42,235 bases of DNA from an uncultured Pseudomonadota bacterium (GCA_947307295.1 CAMZIQ010000009.1:1-42235), one strand, 5' to 3'. Positions 23,348 to 33,959 are shown, counted from the first letter of the stretch. Numbers and translations: made by a program. The notes: generated by a model not told the origin, from the letters alone.

Positions 23348-23376
23348 TTGACTTTTTGCAAGAAGAAATATAAAAT
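23348..23376 (+). promoter_or_regulatory. Promoter of the tRNA-Ala/tRNA-His operon
   Basis: TTGACT (23348-23353), 17 bases, TAAAAT (23371-23376), 12 bases upstream of the mature tRNA-Ala 5-prime end. Confidence 0.75.
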
Positions 23377-23388
23377 ACTTTTCTGCCT

Positions 23389-23464
23389 GGGGTTGTAGCT
23401 CAGTTGGTAGAGCACTTGCATGGCATGCAAGGGGTCGTCAGTTCGAGTCTGATCAGCTCCACCA
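23389..23464 (+). tRNA. tRNA-Ala (anticodon GGC)
   Basis: A complete cloverleaf: 7-bp acceptor stem with the alanine identity pair G3-U70, anticodon loop ATGGCAT (anticodon GGC), T loop TTCGAGT, encoded CCA. Confidence 0.95.
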
Positions 23465-23473
23465 AAAAGTTAT

Positions 23474-23551
23474 GGCGGGTGTAGCTCAGTTGGTTAGAGC
23501 GTCGGTTTGTGGTACCGAATGTCGCCAGTTCGAATCTGGTCACCCGCCCCA
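23474..23551 (+). tRNA. tRNA-His (anticodon GTG)
   Basis: A complete cloverleaf with the additional G-1 (23474) opposite discriminator C, anticodon loop TTGTGGT (anticodon GTG), T loop TTCGAAT and encoded CCA. It lies nine bases after tRNA-Ala and shares its transcript. Confidence 0.95.
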
Positions 23552-23564
23552 TAAATAAAAAAAG

Positions 23565-23587
23565 CGCCCGCAAAGGGCGATTTTTTT
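23565..23587 (+). terminator. Terminator of the tRNA operon
   Basis: Hairpin CGCCC-GCAAA-GGGCG followed by A and seven T. Confidence 0.85.
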
Positions 23588-23597
23588 ATTTATCTGG

Positions 23598-23890
23598 TTG
23601 GGTCAGATTCGAACTGGCGAAAAAGCCAGTCGACCCGCAGGCGAGAGGCAGACGGAAGTATGCCGGTTCGCAAAGCGAACGAGCCAAGGGAGTGAAGCGA
23701 AGCGGAACAATCTGGTCACCCGATGCCGATTTTTACCGAAGCATAAGCAAGGGCTAAAAATCGAGCATACAATAATTGAAGTTTACGAGATTTTTTTAAT
23801 TTTTATTATTGTGTATTGAGGAAAAGGTCACCCACCCCGCAGGCGAGAGGCAGACGGAAGTATGCCGGTGAGTAAAGCGAACTATTTTTT
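23598..23890. repeat. Repeat block partly derived from the tRNA-His T arm
   Basis: Non-coding stretch after the tRNA operon. An inverted copy of the tRNA-His T-arm sequence (cagattcgaactggcg) lies near 23604-23619 and a direct fragment (aatctggtcacccg) near 23708-23722. A 34-base repeat is present twice without mismatch (23634-23667 and 23836-23869), each followed by a near-identical aaagcgaac. Short hairpins are also present (actggc/gccagt). Reading frames across the block are mere shadows of the repeats. It may be a small palindromic element family or a decayed attachment site. Confidence 0.7.
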
Positions 23891-23959
23891 TAAGAATTTT
23901 TTATTCTTGCTTTATTTTTTTTACAAATCTATAATCGGTGCAAAGAAAGGGGGTTTAAC

Positions 23960-24706
23960 ATGAAATTTATTGAAAAAATCAAAAATCTGCCGGTTTTATG
24001 GGTTGTTATTTTGGCTTTTGGTGTTGCGCTGGGCGGGTATTTTATCGGAAATGGTGTATATAAATCTTTGGCTAAGCGAACTGTCACAGTCAAGGGTTTG
24101 GCTGAAATGGATGTGGTTGCAGATACTGCGGTTTGGAATATAAAATTCAATCGCGTAGGTGGTGATTTGGCAAAGGTCCAATCTGCCATAGATGATGATA
24201 TTCAAAAAACTCATAATTTTTTGATTGATAATGGCTTTCGTGAAGAAGAATTGCAAAATCTGCGTGTCCAGGTGCGTGATAAATATGCTGGATACAGCGA
24301 TGCTCAACGCAAAGATCAAGATGCGACCGACAGATATGTTATTGAAACTGGTGTAATGGTCCGTTCTGATTCTGTGGATTTGGTTGATGGTGTGTCGCGT
24401 AAAATGGGTGATTTAGTGCGGCAAGGCGTGACTGTCACCGAAGATTATGCCGGTCCAATTTATTTGTTTAACGGTCTTAACGATATAAAAATTAAAATGA
24501 TAGAAATGGCAACAAAAAATGCTACTGCGGCGGGTGAACAATTTGCCAAAGATGCAAATGCGAAACTGGGTAAAATACAATCTGCAAATCAGGGCGTGTT
24601 TAGTATCTCTGCACGTGATCAAACAGATGCTTGGTCAGATAATGAAAAGCAATCTATTAACAAGCGTGTCCGTGTTGTCACGACAATCACGTTTTATTTA
24701 AGATAA
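23960..24706 (+). CDS. SIMPL domain (DUF541) protein
   Basis: 248 residues with an N-terminal signal anchor (VLWVVILAFGVALGGYFIG). The mature part begins with RTVTVKGLAEMDVVADTAVWNI, the usual SIMPL start (V-x-G-x-G/A-x-...A), and continues with NGFREEELQNLRVQV and a C-terminal SINKRVRVVTTITFYL. Periplasmic family of unknown mechanism, linked in other bacteria to oxidative or envelope stress. SD aaaggggg. Single-gene unit between the repeat block and a terminator. Confidence 0.82.
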   Translation: MKFIEKIKNLPVLWVVILAFGVALGGYFIGNGVYKSLAKRTVTVKGLAEMDVVADTAVWNIKFNRVGGDLAKVQSAIDDDIQKTHNFLIDNGFREEELQNLRVQVRDKYAGYSDAQRKDQDATDRYVIETGVMVRSDSVDLVDGVSRKMGDLVRQGVTVTEDYAGPIYLFNGLNDIKIKMIEMATKNATAAGEQFAKDANAKLGKIQSANQGVFSISARDQTDAWSDNEKQSINKRVRVVTTITFYLR

Positions 24707-24710
24707 AATA

Positions 24711-24730
24711 ACCGCCATCATGGCGGTTTT
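24711..24730 (+). terminator. Terminator after the SIMPL gene
   Basis: Hairpin accgcca/tggcggt followed by four T. Confidence 0.65.
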
Positions 24731-24733
24731 ATC

Positions 24734-24762
24734 TTGCACTGTTTTTTCTGATTTTCTATAAT
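24734..24762 (+). promoter_or_regulatory. Promoter of ligA, leaderless
   Basis: TTGCAC (24734-24739), 17 bases, TATAAT (24757-24762). The ATG at 24769 is where transcription should begin; no SD is present. Confidence 0.7.
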
Positions 24763-24765
24763 TGA

Positions 24766-26757
<1,992 letters not shown>

Positions 26758-26758
26758 C

Positions 26759-28519
26759 ATGCACAAGGAAACAGAAACAAAAACGGAAAAAAAGCCTAAA
26801 CGTTCATTTCGAACGCGTCTGTTGATTTTCTTTATAAATTTATTGTTGGTGATGATTGCTTGTGTTGGGCTTTATGTTTTGTTTGTGTTTTTGCAAATGC
26901 CGTCTTTGGATTCTGTGTTGCACGAAACTCGGGAACCAGCGATAATCTTTTTAGACAAAGATGGTCGCGAGATTCGTTCTGATAATCGTACCATGGGTGC
27001 GGCTGTATCGGTTGATACTTTGCCACCCCATGTTTGGCAAGCAATAGTTTCCATAGAAGATAAAAGATTTTTCAAACACGGGGCGATATCATATCGCGGA
27101 ACTTTGCGGGCAATAGTTGTAAATATGTTTCATGGGCGATTTGCTGCGGGCGGGTCTACTATTACGCAACAGACAGCCAAAAATATATTTTTATCAAGCG
27201 ATAAAAAGGTTTCGCGCAAAATTCAAGAATTAATATTGTCGTGGTGGTTGGAAAATCGTTTTACTAAAAATCAGATACTTGATTTATATATGAACAGAAT
27301 TTCTTTGGTTGGTGGAATGCGTGGCGTTGATGCAGCTGCTACTAATCTGTTCGGACACAGCGCACAAGAATTAAGTTTGGCTGAATCTGCACAAATAGCC
27401 GCTATGTTAAAAGCACCTACGTCTTATAGTCCATTAAAAAATCCCGACAAAAATATAAAGCGTGCGAAAGTTATTTTGATCGAAATGGCTCGTCAGGGCT
27501 ATATCACAATGGATGAAGCAAAAATTGCGATGCAAAAGTTAAAACCTGCGGCACAAACCGCAGATAAAAATCTGTTCAGATATTGGACTGATTTTGTAAA
27601 AGACGAAGTTGAATCACGGCTTGGCGAAATAAATGAAGATTTGTATGTGTATACTACTATGGATGCAAAATTACAGAAACAAGTTGCCGCATCTTTAACC
27701 AAAAATATCGGCGAATATCAGGGGGCGATTGTTGCGATTGCGCGCGATGGTGCGATTGTTTCTATGGTTGGTGGTGATAATTATCAAGTCAGTCAATTTA
27801 ATCGTGCGACTGCTTTGCGTCAACCAGGCTCGGCTTTTAAGCCTGTGGTGTATCTGGTTGCTTTGGAAAACGGTATGACACCAGATTCTTATGTGAATGA
27901 TTCACCATTTTCTGTGGGGGACTATAATCCTAAGAATTATGATGAACGTTATTATGGCGGAATAACCTTGGCAACAGCTTTTGCTAAAAGTGTAAATTCT
28001 GTACCACTTAAATTAACCAAAGAATATGGTATTGATACGGTTTTAAATATGGCTGCACGACTTGGCGTGGGCAGTAATCTAAAACGCGAATATTCAACGG
28101 TTTTGGGGGCTTCGGAAATGACTTTGGTTGATTTGACGACTATTTATTCTGTGATTTGGAACGAAGGAAAATCTGTACATCCGTATGCCATTACAAAAAT
28201 AACAGATTCATCCAGAAATGTCCTGTATTCGCGAAATCCTTCGGAAGAAATAGTTATATTGCAACCTCAAACGGTTGAATATATGAAAGATTTGCTGCAC
28301 GAAGTGATTACCAAAGGGACAGGTAAACGCGCAAATGCTGAAAATGTTTTGGGCGGAAAAACTGGTACAAGCAACGACAACAAAGATGCTTGGTTTATTG
28401 GTGCTACCCCAGAATATGTAATGGGGGTTTGGGTTGGCAATGATGACAATTCACCAATGGATTCTAAAATTACTGGTGGAACATTACCGGCTGTAATATT
28501 CCATGATAGCGTTGAATAG
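26759..28519 (+). CDS. Class A penicillin-binding protein (PBP1-type)
   Basis: 586 residues. Membrane anchor near residues 20-42, then the GT51 glycosyltransferase (EDKRFFKHGAISYRG, GGSTITQQTAKN) and the transpeptidase domain with SxxK (SAFK), SVN and KTGTS motifs in the right order. It polymerises and crosslinks peptidoglycan in the periplasm. The ATG at 26759 has the SD ggggag; upstream ATGs lie inside ligA. It is shorter than PBP1a of E. coli (850) and lacks extra C-terminal domains, closer to the short PBP1-type proteins of reduced alphaproteobacterial genomes. Confidence 0.92.
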   Translation: MHKETETKTEKKPKRSFRTRLLIFFINLLLVMIACVGLYVLFVFLQMPSLDSVLHETREPAIIFLDKDGREIRSDNRTMGAAVSVDTLPPHVWQAIVSIEDKRFFKHGAISYRGTLRAIVVNMFHGRFAAGGSTITQQTAKNIFLSSDKKVSRKIQELILSWWLENRFTKNQILDLYMNRISLVGGMRGVDAAATNLFGHSAQELSLAESAQIAAMLKAPTSYSPLKNPDKNIKRAKVILIEMARQGYITMDEAKIAMQKLKPAAQTADKNLFRYWTDFVKDEVESRLGEINEDLYVYTTMDAKLQKQVAASLTKNIGEYQGAIVAIARDGAIVSMVGGDNYQVSQFNRATALRQPGSAFKPVVYLVALENGMTPDSYVNDSPFSVGDYNPKNYDERYYGGITLATAFAKSVNSVPLKLTKEYGIDTVLNMAARLGVGSNLKREYSTVLGASEMTLVDLTTIYSVIWNEGKSVHPYAITKITDSSRNVLYSRNPSEEIVILQPQTVEYMKDLLHEVITKGTGKRANAENVLGGKTGTSNDNKDAWFIGATPEYVMGVWVGNDDNSPMDSKITGGTLPAVIFHDSVE

Positions 28520-28608
28520 CGGATTTTCGCGCATTTCAAAAGAATAAATTTATTTGATTTGCATTTTGTTTTTGTTAGTGATATGCTATTTCCCGCAAGA
28601 GATAAAAT

Positions 28609-29634
28609 ATGTCAGTTAAAACGAAACGTTTTTTCAAAAAACTTATCAGTTATGCAGGCCTTTTTTTCTTTGTAATTGCAGCAGGGATGTTATATTGGCA
28701 ACTGCGCAATTATTCTTTGATGGATATCGCACGTGCGTTGTGGAATATTCCATTTATGAATCTGGTTTTCGCATGTATAGCGTGCTTTTTTGGATACCTT
28801 GCTTTATCGCTTTATGATTATCTGGCACTAGATTACGTTGGGCGCAAGGTTTCCTGGTGGAAATGGATGCTTGCAGGAATGTTGGGCTTTGCAATAAGCA
28901 ATAACGCCGGACATGCTGTGGTAAGTGGTGGCGCAATAAGATATCGTTTGTATACGCGTTGGCGTGTTCCTGGTTCTGATATTATAAAAATGTTAACGTT
29001 TTCTGGTTTTACTTTCTTTCTTGGCTATGCTGCGATTGCAGTCATAGGATATTTTTTGGTGCCCAGCGATATGTTCGCACAAAGCGCTGGCGCATCATTT
29101 GGTGTGAACGGATTGTTTATCATGTGTGCATCTGTATTATTGGCGTACTATGCGATTTCAATCATGTTCAAAAATAAAAGTATTCGTATTGGTGAAATAA
29201 AGTTCCATATACCTTCGTTTGGCGTGTCAGTCGTTCAAACATTTTTGGGGATTATGGATGCGCTTTGTGCTGGTTTGGTGCTTTATTTTTGCATAAGTCC
29301 GTATATAGACATGCCGTTTGGTGTCTTTATCGGATTATACGTAATAGCAATGGTGGCTGGCGTTTTCAGCCAGGTACCTGGTGGTATCGGTGTTTTTGAA
29401 ACTGTGTTTATGATGGCTTTACCTGAAACGGTTGACAAAGCCAGCATATTTGGTGCATTACTGGCATACAGAATTATTTATTATGTATTGCCATTAATAG
29501 GGGTAGGTGGATTGTTTTTTATCTATGAACGTTGGTTGCGTGCTCGCATGAAACGTTGGCTGGAAGAAGCTAAACAAAAAATACCACATATCCAATTACC
29601 GCATAAAAAGCATAAAATTGAAACAGAAAACTAA
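28609..29634 (+). CDS. YbhN/UPF0104-family membrane protein (LPG synthase TM-type)
   Basis: 341 residues, about eight membrane helices and a basic C-terminal tail. It carries the family hallmarks AISNNAGHAVVSGGAIRYRLY and GVFSQVPGGIGVFETVF, which correspond to the transmembrane domain of lysylphosphatidylglycerol synthases and YbhN proteins. The aminoacyl-transfer domain is absent, so a lipid flippase or lipid-related role is likely but unproven. Upstream TTGCAT-17-TATGCT around 28559-28587 is a possible promoter. Confidence 0.82.
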   Translation: MSVKTKRFFKKLISYAGLFFFVIAAGMLYWQLRNYSLMDIARALWNIPFMNLVFACIACFFGYLALSLYDYLALDYVGRKVSWWKWMLAGMLGFAISNNAGHAVVSGGAIRYRLYTRWRVPGSDIIKMLTFSGFTFFLGYAAIAVIGYFLVPSDMFAQSAGASFGVNGLFIMCASVLLAYYAISIMFKNKSIRIGEIKFHIPSFGVSVVQTFLGIMDALCAGLVLYFCISPYIDMPFGVFIGLYVIAMVAGVFSQVPGGIGVFETVFMMALPETVDKASIFGALLAYRIIYYVLPLIGVGGLFFIYERWLRARMKRWLEEAKQKIPHIQLPHKKHKIETEN

Positions 29635-29660
29635 AAACACCTTGCCTTTGGGGTTCACCT

Positions 29661-29689
29661 TTGTTATTCTTTACGATGTTGTATAAAAT
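29661..29689 (+). promoter_or_regulatory. Promoter of the ribonuclease E/G gene
   Basis: TTGTTA (29661-29666), 17 bases, TAAAAT (29684-29689). It gives a ~143-base 5-prime leader before the ATG at 29839. Confidence 0.55.
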
Positions 29690-29838
29690 GGGGTAGAACG
29701 TGTTTGTTTTGTCACTTTTTACATTAATCCGAGTCGCGCTTTTTGTAATCGTTGCGTGCATCCTTGGCATGGGCGGGATTGCCCCATGGGAACGGGTTAT
29801 GGCTGTTTTATACACCCACAACACAAAAGGATTATTAA

Positions 29839-31638
29839 ATGTCAAAAAAGATATATGTGGATGGTGTTCATCCAGAAGAAACACGGGTGGTGGTGGTAGA
29901 TTCAGCTACGAATCGTGTGTCTGATTTTGACGTAGAAACAACGACTAAGCCCCAGATAAAAGGGAATATTTATCTGGCAAAGGTTATTCGTGTAGAACCG
30001 TCGCTTCAGGCTGCTTTTGTAGATTATGGAACTGGTAAAAATGGATTTTTACCTTTTTCTGAAATTCATCCTGATTATTATCAAATCACACCTGAACAAA
30101 AGAAAAAATTGATTGAATTGGCACACGCTAATATCGTTGATGATGACGAAGACCCAGATGATGAAGCGGACGAAGTCGCAGAATATGATGACAGCAGTGC
30201 TGGTGAAGATAACAAAGAATTTATCAAACGTGCACACGAATTTAAAATTCAAGACGTTATTAAGCCAAAGCAAATCTTGTTAATCCAAGGTGTCAAAGAA
30301 GAACGCGGACAAAAGGGCGCTTCGATGACAACATATCTGTCTTTGGCGGGGCGTTTTGCTGTTTTGATGCCAAATTCCAGAAAACGTAATAGCTATGGTA
30401 TTTCTAAAAAAATATCTGATAAGGCTGAACGTGCTAGATTGCGCGAAATTTTACACAGTTTGAAAATTCCAAAGGGTATGACTGTGGTATTAAGAACTGC
30501 TGCATCTGGCGCCAGCAACGATGAAATTGCCAAAGATTATGAATATTTGACTTCTCTTTGGAATGATATTCGTAAGACTACTTTGGAATCTGTCGCACCA
30601 GTTGTTATTCATACAGAAGATTCTTTGCTTCGTCGTGTTGTTCGTGACTTTATTTCTGACAAAGACGATGTTATGTATGTTCAAGGAAGCGAAGCGTTTG
30701 ATGAAGCTAAAACATATTTTCAACAAATGTATGGTCGCACTCCACGTAAACAGCTTATTCAATACAAAGATACGGCTGTTCCGTTAATGACCAAGGCTGG
30801 CGTTGAAAAACAGCTAGAAGGCTTGCATGGACCGTATGTGGTATTGCCATCTGGTGGGTCTATTGTCATAAATCAAACAGAAGCCATGGTGACAATTGAT
30901 GTCAATTCTTCGCGCGCGATTAAGGAAAAAGATATTGAACAAACCGCACTTAATACCAATTTAGAAGCGGCTGAAGAAATCGCTTTGCAATTGCGTTTGC
31001 GTGATTTGGCTGGGATTGTCGCGATTGACTTTATTGATATGGAAGAAGAAAAGAATAATCGCAAATTGGAACAGAAAATGCGCGAAGTTATGAAACATGA
31101 CCGTGCAAGAACTCAGGTTGCTAAAATCAACGCATTTGGGGTTTTGATGTTGTCTCGTCAAAGATTGCGCAGTACTTTCTTGGAATCTTCTTATGTCACA
31201 TGTCCACATTGTATGGGGGCTGGCATAGTACCAAGTATTCAAACAGCTTCAATAATCTTGTTCCGTCATTTGCAAGAAAAATTATTGGCCAAGGCCGCAC
31301 AAAAAATAATAATGACGGTGCCAAGCGATGTCGCGATTTATTTGTTAAATCAAAAGCGCGCTGAATTGGCTGCGATGGAAAAAGAATTTGAAACAGAAAT
31401 CGTAATTGTTGGCGACGACAGTTTAATGAATATTGATCAATATTCAATACAGCGTGTTGCTGCTGAAACGGTTAAAACAGATGATGTTTTAAATGCGCAT
31501 GAACCATCAACAGATGCGAAAAAGAAAAACGCACAACATGTTGAAGCTAAACGCGTGACAACGTCCGCGCCACGTCATCGTAAACCAATTAAAAAGCCTC
31601 AAAAGAAAAAATCTTTGTGGAAAAAATTGGTTGGATAA
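29839..31638 (+). CDS. rne: Ribonuclease E/G
   Basis: 599 residues. The S1 RNA-binding region (GNIYLAKVIRVEPSLQAAFVDYG) is followed by a DNase I-like catalytic core with the Mg-binding Asp residues in VTIDVNSSRA and GIVAIDFIDME, and a zinc-link CPHCMGAG. This is the endoribonuclease that starts mRNA decay and processes rRNA and tRNA. The long C-terminal scaffold of E. coli RNase E is missing; only a short Lys-rich tail remains, so a full degradosome scaffold is unlikely. A long acidic insert (DDDEDPDDEADEVAEYDD) sits in the S1 domain. SD weak (aaagga, 12 bases upstream). Confidence 0.93.
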   Translation: MSKKIYVDGVHPEETRVVVVDSATNRVSDFDVETTTKPQIKGNIYLAKVIRVEPSLQAAFVDYGTGKNGFLPFSEIHPDYYQITPEQKKKLIELAHANIVDDDEDPDDEADEVAEYDDSSAGEDNKEFIKRAHEFKIQDVIKPKQILLIQGVKEERGQKGASMTTYLSLAGRFAVLMPNSRKRNSYGISKKISDKAERARLREILHSLKIPKGMTVVLRTAASGASNDEIAKDYEYLTSLWNDIRKTTLESVAPVVIHTEDSLLRRVVRDFISDKDDVMYVQGSEAFDEAKTYFQQMYGRTPRKQLIQYKDTAVPLMTKAGVEKQLEGLHGPYVVLPSGGSIVINQTEAMVTIDVNSSRAIKEKDIEQTALNTNLEAAEEIALQLRLRDLAGIVAIDFIDMEEEKNNRKLEQKMREVMKHDRARTQVAKINAFGVLMLSRQRLRSTFLESSYVTCPHCMGAGIVPSIQTASIILFRHLQEKLLAKAAQKIIMTVPSDVAIYLLNQKRAELAAMEKEFETEIVIVGDDSLMNIDQYSIQRVAAETVKTDDVLNAHEPSTDAKKKNAQHVEAKRVTTSAPRHRKPIKKPQKKKSLWKKLVG

Positions 31639-31643
31639 ATTAA

Positions 31644-31666
31644 ACCGCCCAAATGGGCGGTTTTTT
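31644..31666 (+). terminator. Terminator after rne
   Basis: Hairpin accgccc-aaat-gggcggt followed by six T; it touches the stop of the convergent flavoprotein gene. Confidence 0.8.
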
Positions 31667-32810
31667 ATGCGTTATTTCCTGCAACAAAACCACTACTGAA
31701 CGCCCATTGTAAATTAAATCCGCCTAAATCGCCCGTTATATCCAAACATTCACCCACAAAATAAAGCCCAGCACAAAGCCCAGATTCCATTGTCTTTGAT
31801 GATATTTTGTCTGTTGATATACCACCCATCATCACTTCGGCACTTTGAAACCCTGTGGCGGTTCCATCATTTATTTCAAAACAGTTGATTTTGTTTGCAA
31901 TTTGTTTTAATTCGGTGTCACGTAAATCTGCGATGTTTCGCGTGTCGTCACATAAAAAGTGTGCCAATTTATTAGGCACTATTTCGCCAACAATATTTAC
32001 CACAGATTTTTTGCCGTTTGTTTGTTTGGCTTTTTTAAACAATTCAAATACATCTGTGTTTGGTGCAAAATTTATGATTATTTCTTTTGGATTTATCAAA
32101 GTTGCCCGATAAATTGCTGGTCCACCAATTCCGAAATGCGTGAATAACAAATCGTCATTAATTTTATGTTTGTTGACGGTTGTTTCTGTATTCAAAGAAA
32201 TACCAGCCAGACAAGAATCAAAACTTTTGGTTTTTATTGCACACAAAGCAGGGCGGACAGGTTCAATCTTGTGTCCAAATTTTTTAGCAATCTTATGTCC
32301 GATATCAGATACCAATAAATGCGGGTACGAAATGCCACCTGTTGCAACAATAATAGACGTAGCCATAAATTCACCATGGTCTGTTGCGACTGTGAATTTG
32401 TTATCTGTTTTATCAACATCAATCACTTTGGTATTGTATTTTATTTGAACTGTTTTTATATCTTGTATTAATGCTTGAACAATTTTATCTGCGCCATCTT
32501 TACAGAAAAAACGCCCAAGTTCTTTTTCGATATATTTAATATTGTGCCGTTTGACCCAATTTAACATATCATTTGGCGAAAATTGATTAAGTGCAGACAT
32601 AACAAATCGCGGATTTTTACCAAAATAGCGGGGATAATCAGCGCGCATATTGGTAAAATTACAATTGCCACCGCCCGAAACAGCGATTTTACGTGCAGGT
32701 TTGTCACCCATATCAAGAATCAATACAGATTTTTTGCGATGCGCCAATTGTGCCGCCGCCATTAAACCAGCCGCACCCGCACCAATAATAATAGTATCAT
32801 AAATCTTCAT
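31665..32810 (-). CDS. HI0933/YhiN-family FAD-dependent oxidoreductase
   Basis: 381 residues. The FAD-binding Rossmann motif IIGAGAAGLMAAAQLA is at the start, then KIAVSGGGNCNFTN, IIVATGGISYPHLL and the C-terminal GGFNLQWAFSSGFVAG, all typical of the HI0933 (BaiN-like) flavoproteins. Substrate unknown. I place the start at 32810, where TTGATA (32845-32840), 16 bases and TAAAAT (32823-32818) would begin transcription right at the ATG; an in-frame ATG at 32861 is upstream of that promoter. Confidence 0.88.
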   Translation of the reverse strand: MKIYDTIIIGAGAAGLMAAAQLAHRKKSVLILDMGDKPARKIAVSGGGNCNFTNMRADYPRYFGKNPRFVMSALNQFSPNDMLNWVKRHNIKYIEKELGRFFCKDGADKIVQALIQDIKTVQIKYNTKVIDVDKTDNKFTVATDHGEFMATSIIVATGGISYPHLLVSDIGHKIAKKFGHKIEPVRPALCAIKTKSFDSCLAGISLNTETTVNKHKINDDLLFTHFGIGGPAIYRATLINPKEIIINFAPNTDVFELFKKAKQTNGKKSVVNIVGEIVPNKLAHFLCDDTRNIADLRDTELKQIANKINCFEINDGTATGFQSAEVMMGGISTDKISSKTMESGLCAGLYFVGECLDITGDLGGFNLQWAFSSGFVAGNNA

Positions 32811-32845
32811 AAATTTAATTTTATCGTAAAGAGATAAAATATCAA

Positions 32846-32874
32846 ATAAAAAACCCGCCACATTTGTGACGGGT
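32846..32874 (-). terminator. Terminator of the 155-residue hypothetical gene
   Basis: Hairpin CCCG-CAC/GTG-CGGG (one mismatch) followed on the minus strand by a T run. Confidence 0.7.
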
Positions 32875-32883
32875 ATTTAGAAA

Positions 32884-33351
32884 TTAAAGGCCGTTACCTT
32901 TAGATCTTGCTTTCGCCTGTGCTACTCTATCTTTCAAAGAATAGATACCTTTTTGTTCTTTTGCTCTTTTTAGTTCGTTATTTCTAGCTCCTTTATCCAT
33001 AATTCTCAATAAACGATCAAGATTCTCAGCATTTGTACGCAAAGAATTTAAAATATCCAACATCATGGTATTTTGAGCCCAGGAATATTCTGCTGGATCA
33101 TAGTCTGGCATGTCATTTATAATTTTATCCAATGTTTCAATGGTGGCTTTTTGCATCGGTGCAAATATTTCACCCATACCCCCAGCTTTTTCGGTGTCAT
33201 GTTGTTCCAGGCGATATTTTAATTCGATAAATATTTCAGCCCATTGTTCTCCAAAACTAAGTTTTAAAGAAGAAAGTACGGTTTTTAATGTTTTTGCTTT
33301 GTGTTTTATTTTGGCGGTAAATTCATCAAACTTTCTGTTTCTTTCTGTCAT
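32884..33351 (-). CDS. Hypothetical helical protein with a structured mRNA leader
   Basis: 155 residues, almost entirely charged helix, no membrane segment or signal peptide; the last ~30 residues are basic (KDRVAQAKARSKG). Not recognised. The start has SD aaaaggaag. What is notable is the ~200-base 5-prime leader (33352-33559) with several stable stems, suggesting post-transcriptional control, and a dedicated terminator after the gene, so it is a stand-alone unit. Confidence 0.65.
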   Translation of the reverse strand: MTERNRKFDEFTAKIKHKAKTLKTVLSSLKLSFGEQWAEIFIELKYRLEQHDTEKAGGMGEIFAPMQKATIETLDKIINDMPDYDPAEYSWAQNTMMLDILNSLRTNAENLDRLLRIMDKGARNNELKRAKEQKGIYSLKDRVAQAKARSKGNGL

Positions 33352-33411
33352 TTTAACTTCCTTTTGTTATGTCTTTATTTTTTATTATTTGCCAAAAGGA
33401 AGTGGCGGGAC

Positions 33412-33559
33412 TCTGAAAAAAATCGCAACCAGATGACCGTTCTGCTTTCAATATATAACAGAACAATCCCGCCAGTACGGCGGATATTTGTTTTATGTGC
33501 CTATCTCAAAGCACACTGGTTGTCGAGATTTTTCAGTTCTCGGTTTCCTTTCGGAATAC
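33412..33559 (-). ncRNA. Structured leader or small RNA upstream of the 155-residue gene
   Basis: On the minus strand after a good promoter: TTCC-GAAA-GGAA (33544-33555), CGAGA/TCTCG (33524-33542), GTGC/GCAC (33498-33514), then CAACCAG (33522-33516), which is exactly complementary to CTGGTTG (33432-33426), itself followed by CG-A and seven U (terminator-like). A competing stem TGGCGGGA/TCCCGCCA pairs 33474-33467 with 33410-33403, enclosing GTTCTG/CAGAAC. Mutually exclusive pairings of this kind occur in attenuators and riboswitches. No known family recognised. Confidence 0.5.
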
Positions 33560-33565
33560 ACAAGA

Positions 33566-33594
33566 ATTATATAGTTTTTTACAGTAAATAGCAA
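33566..33594 (-). promoter_or_regulatory. Promoter of the structured leader
   Basis: On the minus strand TTGCTA (33594-33589), 17 bases, TATAAT (33571-33566); start predicted near 33559. Confidence 0.65.
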
Positions 33595-33602
33595 ACAAAA
33601 AA

Positions 33603-33624
33603 GCCGCCAGTACGGCGTTTTTTT
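33603..33624. terminator. Hairpin with T tracts on both sides
   Basis: GCCG-CCAGTA-CGGC with seven T on the plus side and six T on the minus side. The same core CGCCAGTACGGCG also occurs at 33470-33482. The stretch 33625-33745 between this and the next terminator has no gene; it holds repeat-like sequence (tatggggctacggcgcgac) with a similar core near 41772-41790. Confidence 0.55.
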
Positions 33625-33747
33625 ACCTTTCGCTATCGCGACTTTGTATCTGCAAAGGGTGCAAAGTCCGCCTTCGCCGTTCTTATAATATTAAAAATTT
33701 TTTCCAAGAATCTATGGGGCTACGGCGCGACACTGATTTTTCTTAAA

Positions 33748-33775
33748 TAAAAAAACGCCCAAAGGCGTCTTTTTA
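33748..33775 (-). terminator. Terminator after the CAU tRNA
   Basis: Hairpin ACGCC-CAAA-GGCGT with a T run on the minus side, just downstream of the tRNA 3-prime end. Confidence 0.75.
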
Positions 33776-33789
33776 TTAACGAAAAATCG

Positions 33790-33866
33790 TGGTGGGTTAG
33801 GTAGGACTCGAACCCACGACCAAAGCGTTATGAGCGCTCCGCTCTAACCAACTGAGCTACTAACCC
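33790..33866 (-). tRNA. tRNA with CAU anticodon (elongator Met or Ile2)
   Basis: A 77-base cloverleaf: acceptor GGGTTAG/CTAACCC, anticodon loop CTCATAA, T loop TTCGAGT, encoded CCA. The anticodon CAT fits elongator Met or lysidine-modified Ile2; I cannot tell which without comparison. It is not initiator tRNA, because acceptor pair 1-72 is G-C. Confidence 0.92.
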
Positions 33867-33924
33867 ACAGCGAGATTAATTATATATTTTTTAAAACAAC
33901 TTGCAAGTTAAAAATTAACATATC

Positions 33925-33952
33925 TTGCATTTTCTGCTAATTTGTGTAAATA
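33925..33952 (+). promoter_or_regulatory. Promoter of the helicase gene, leaderless
   Basis: TTGCAT (33925-33930), 16 bases, TAAATA (33947-33952). The ATG at 33960 coincides with the predicted start; no SD is present. Confidence 0.5.
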
Positions 33953-33959
33953 TGCCGTT

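Noticed and set aside
23509..23819. Two overlapping reading frames starting in tRNA-His
   Set aside because: They lie across the tRNA, its terminator and the repeat block; no SD or protein-like composition.
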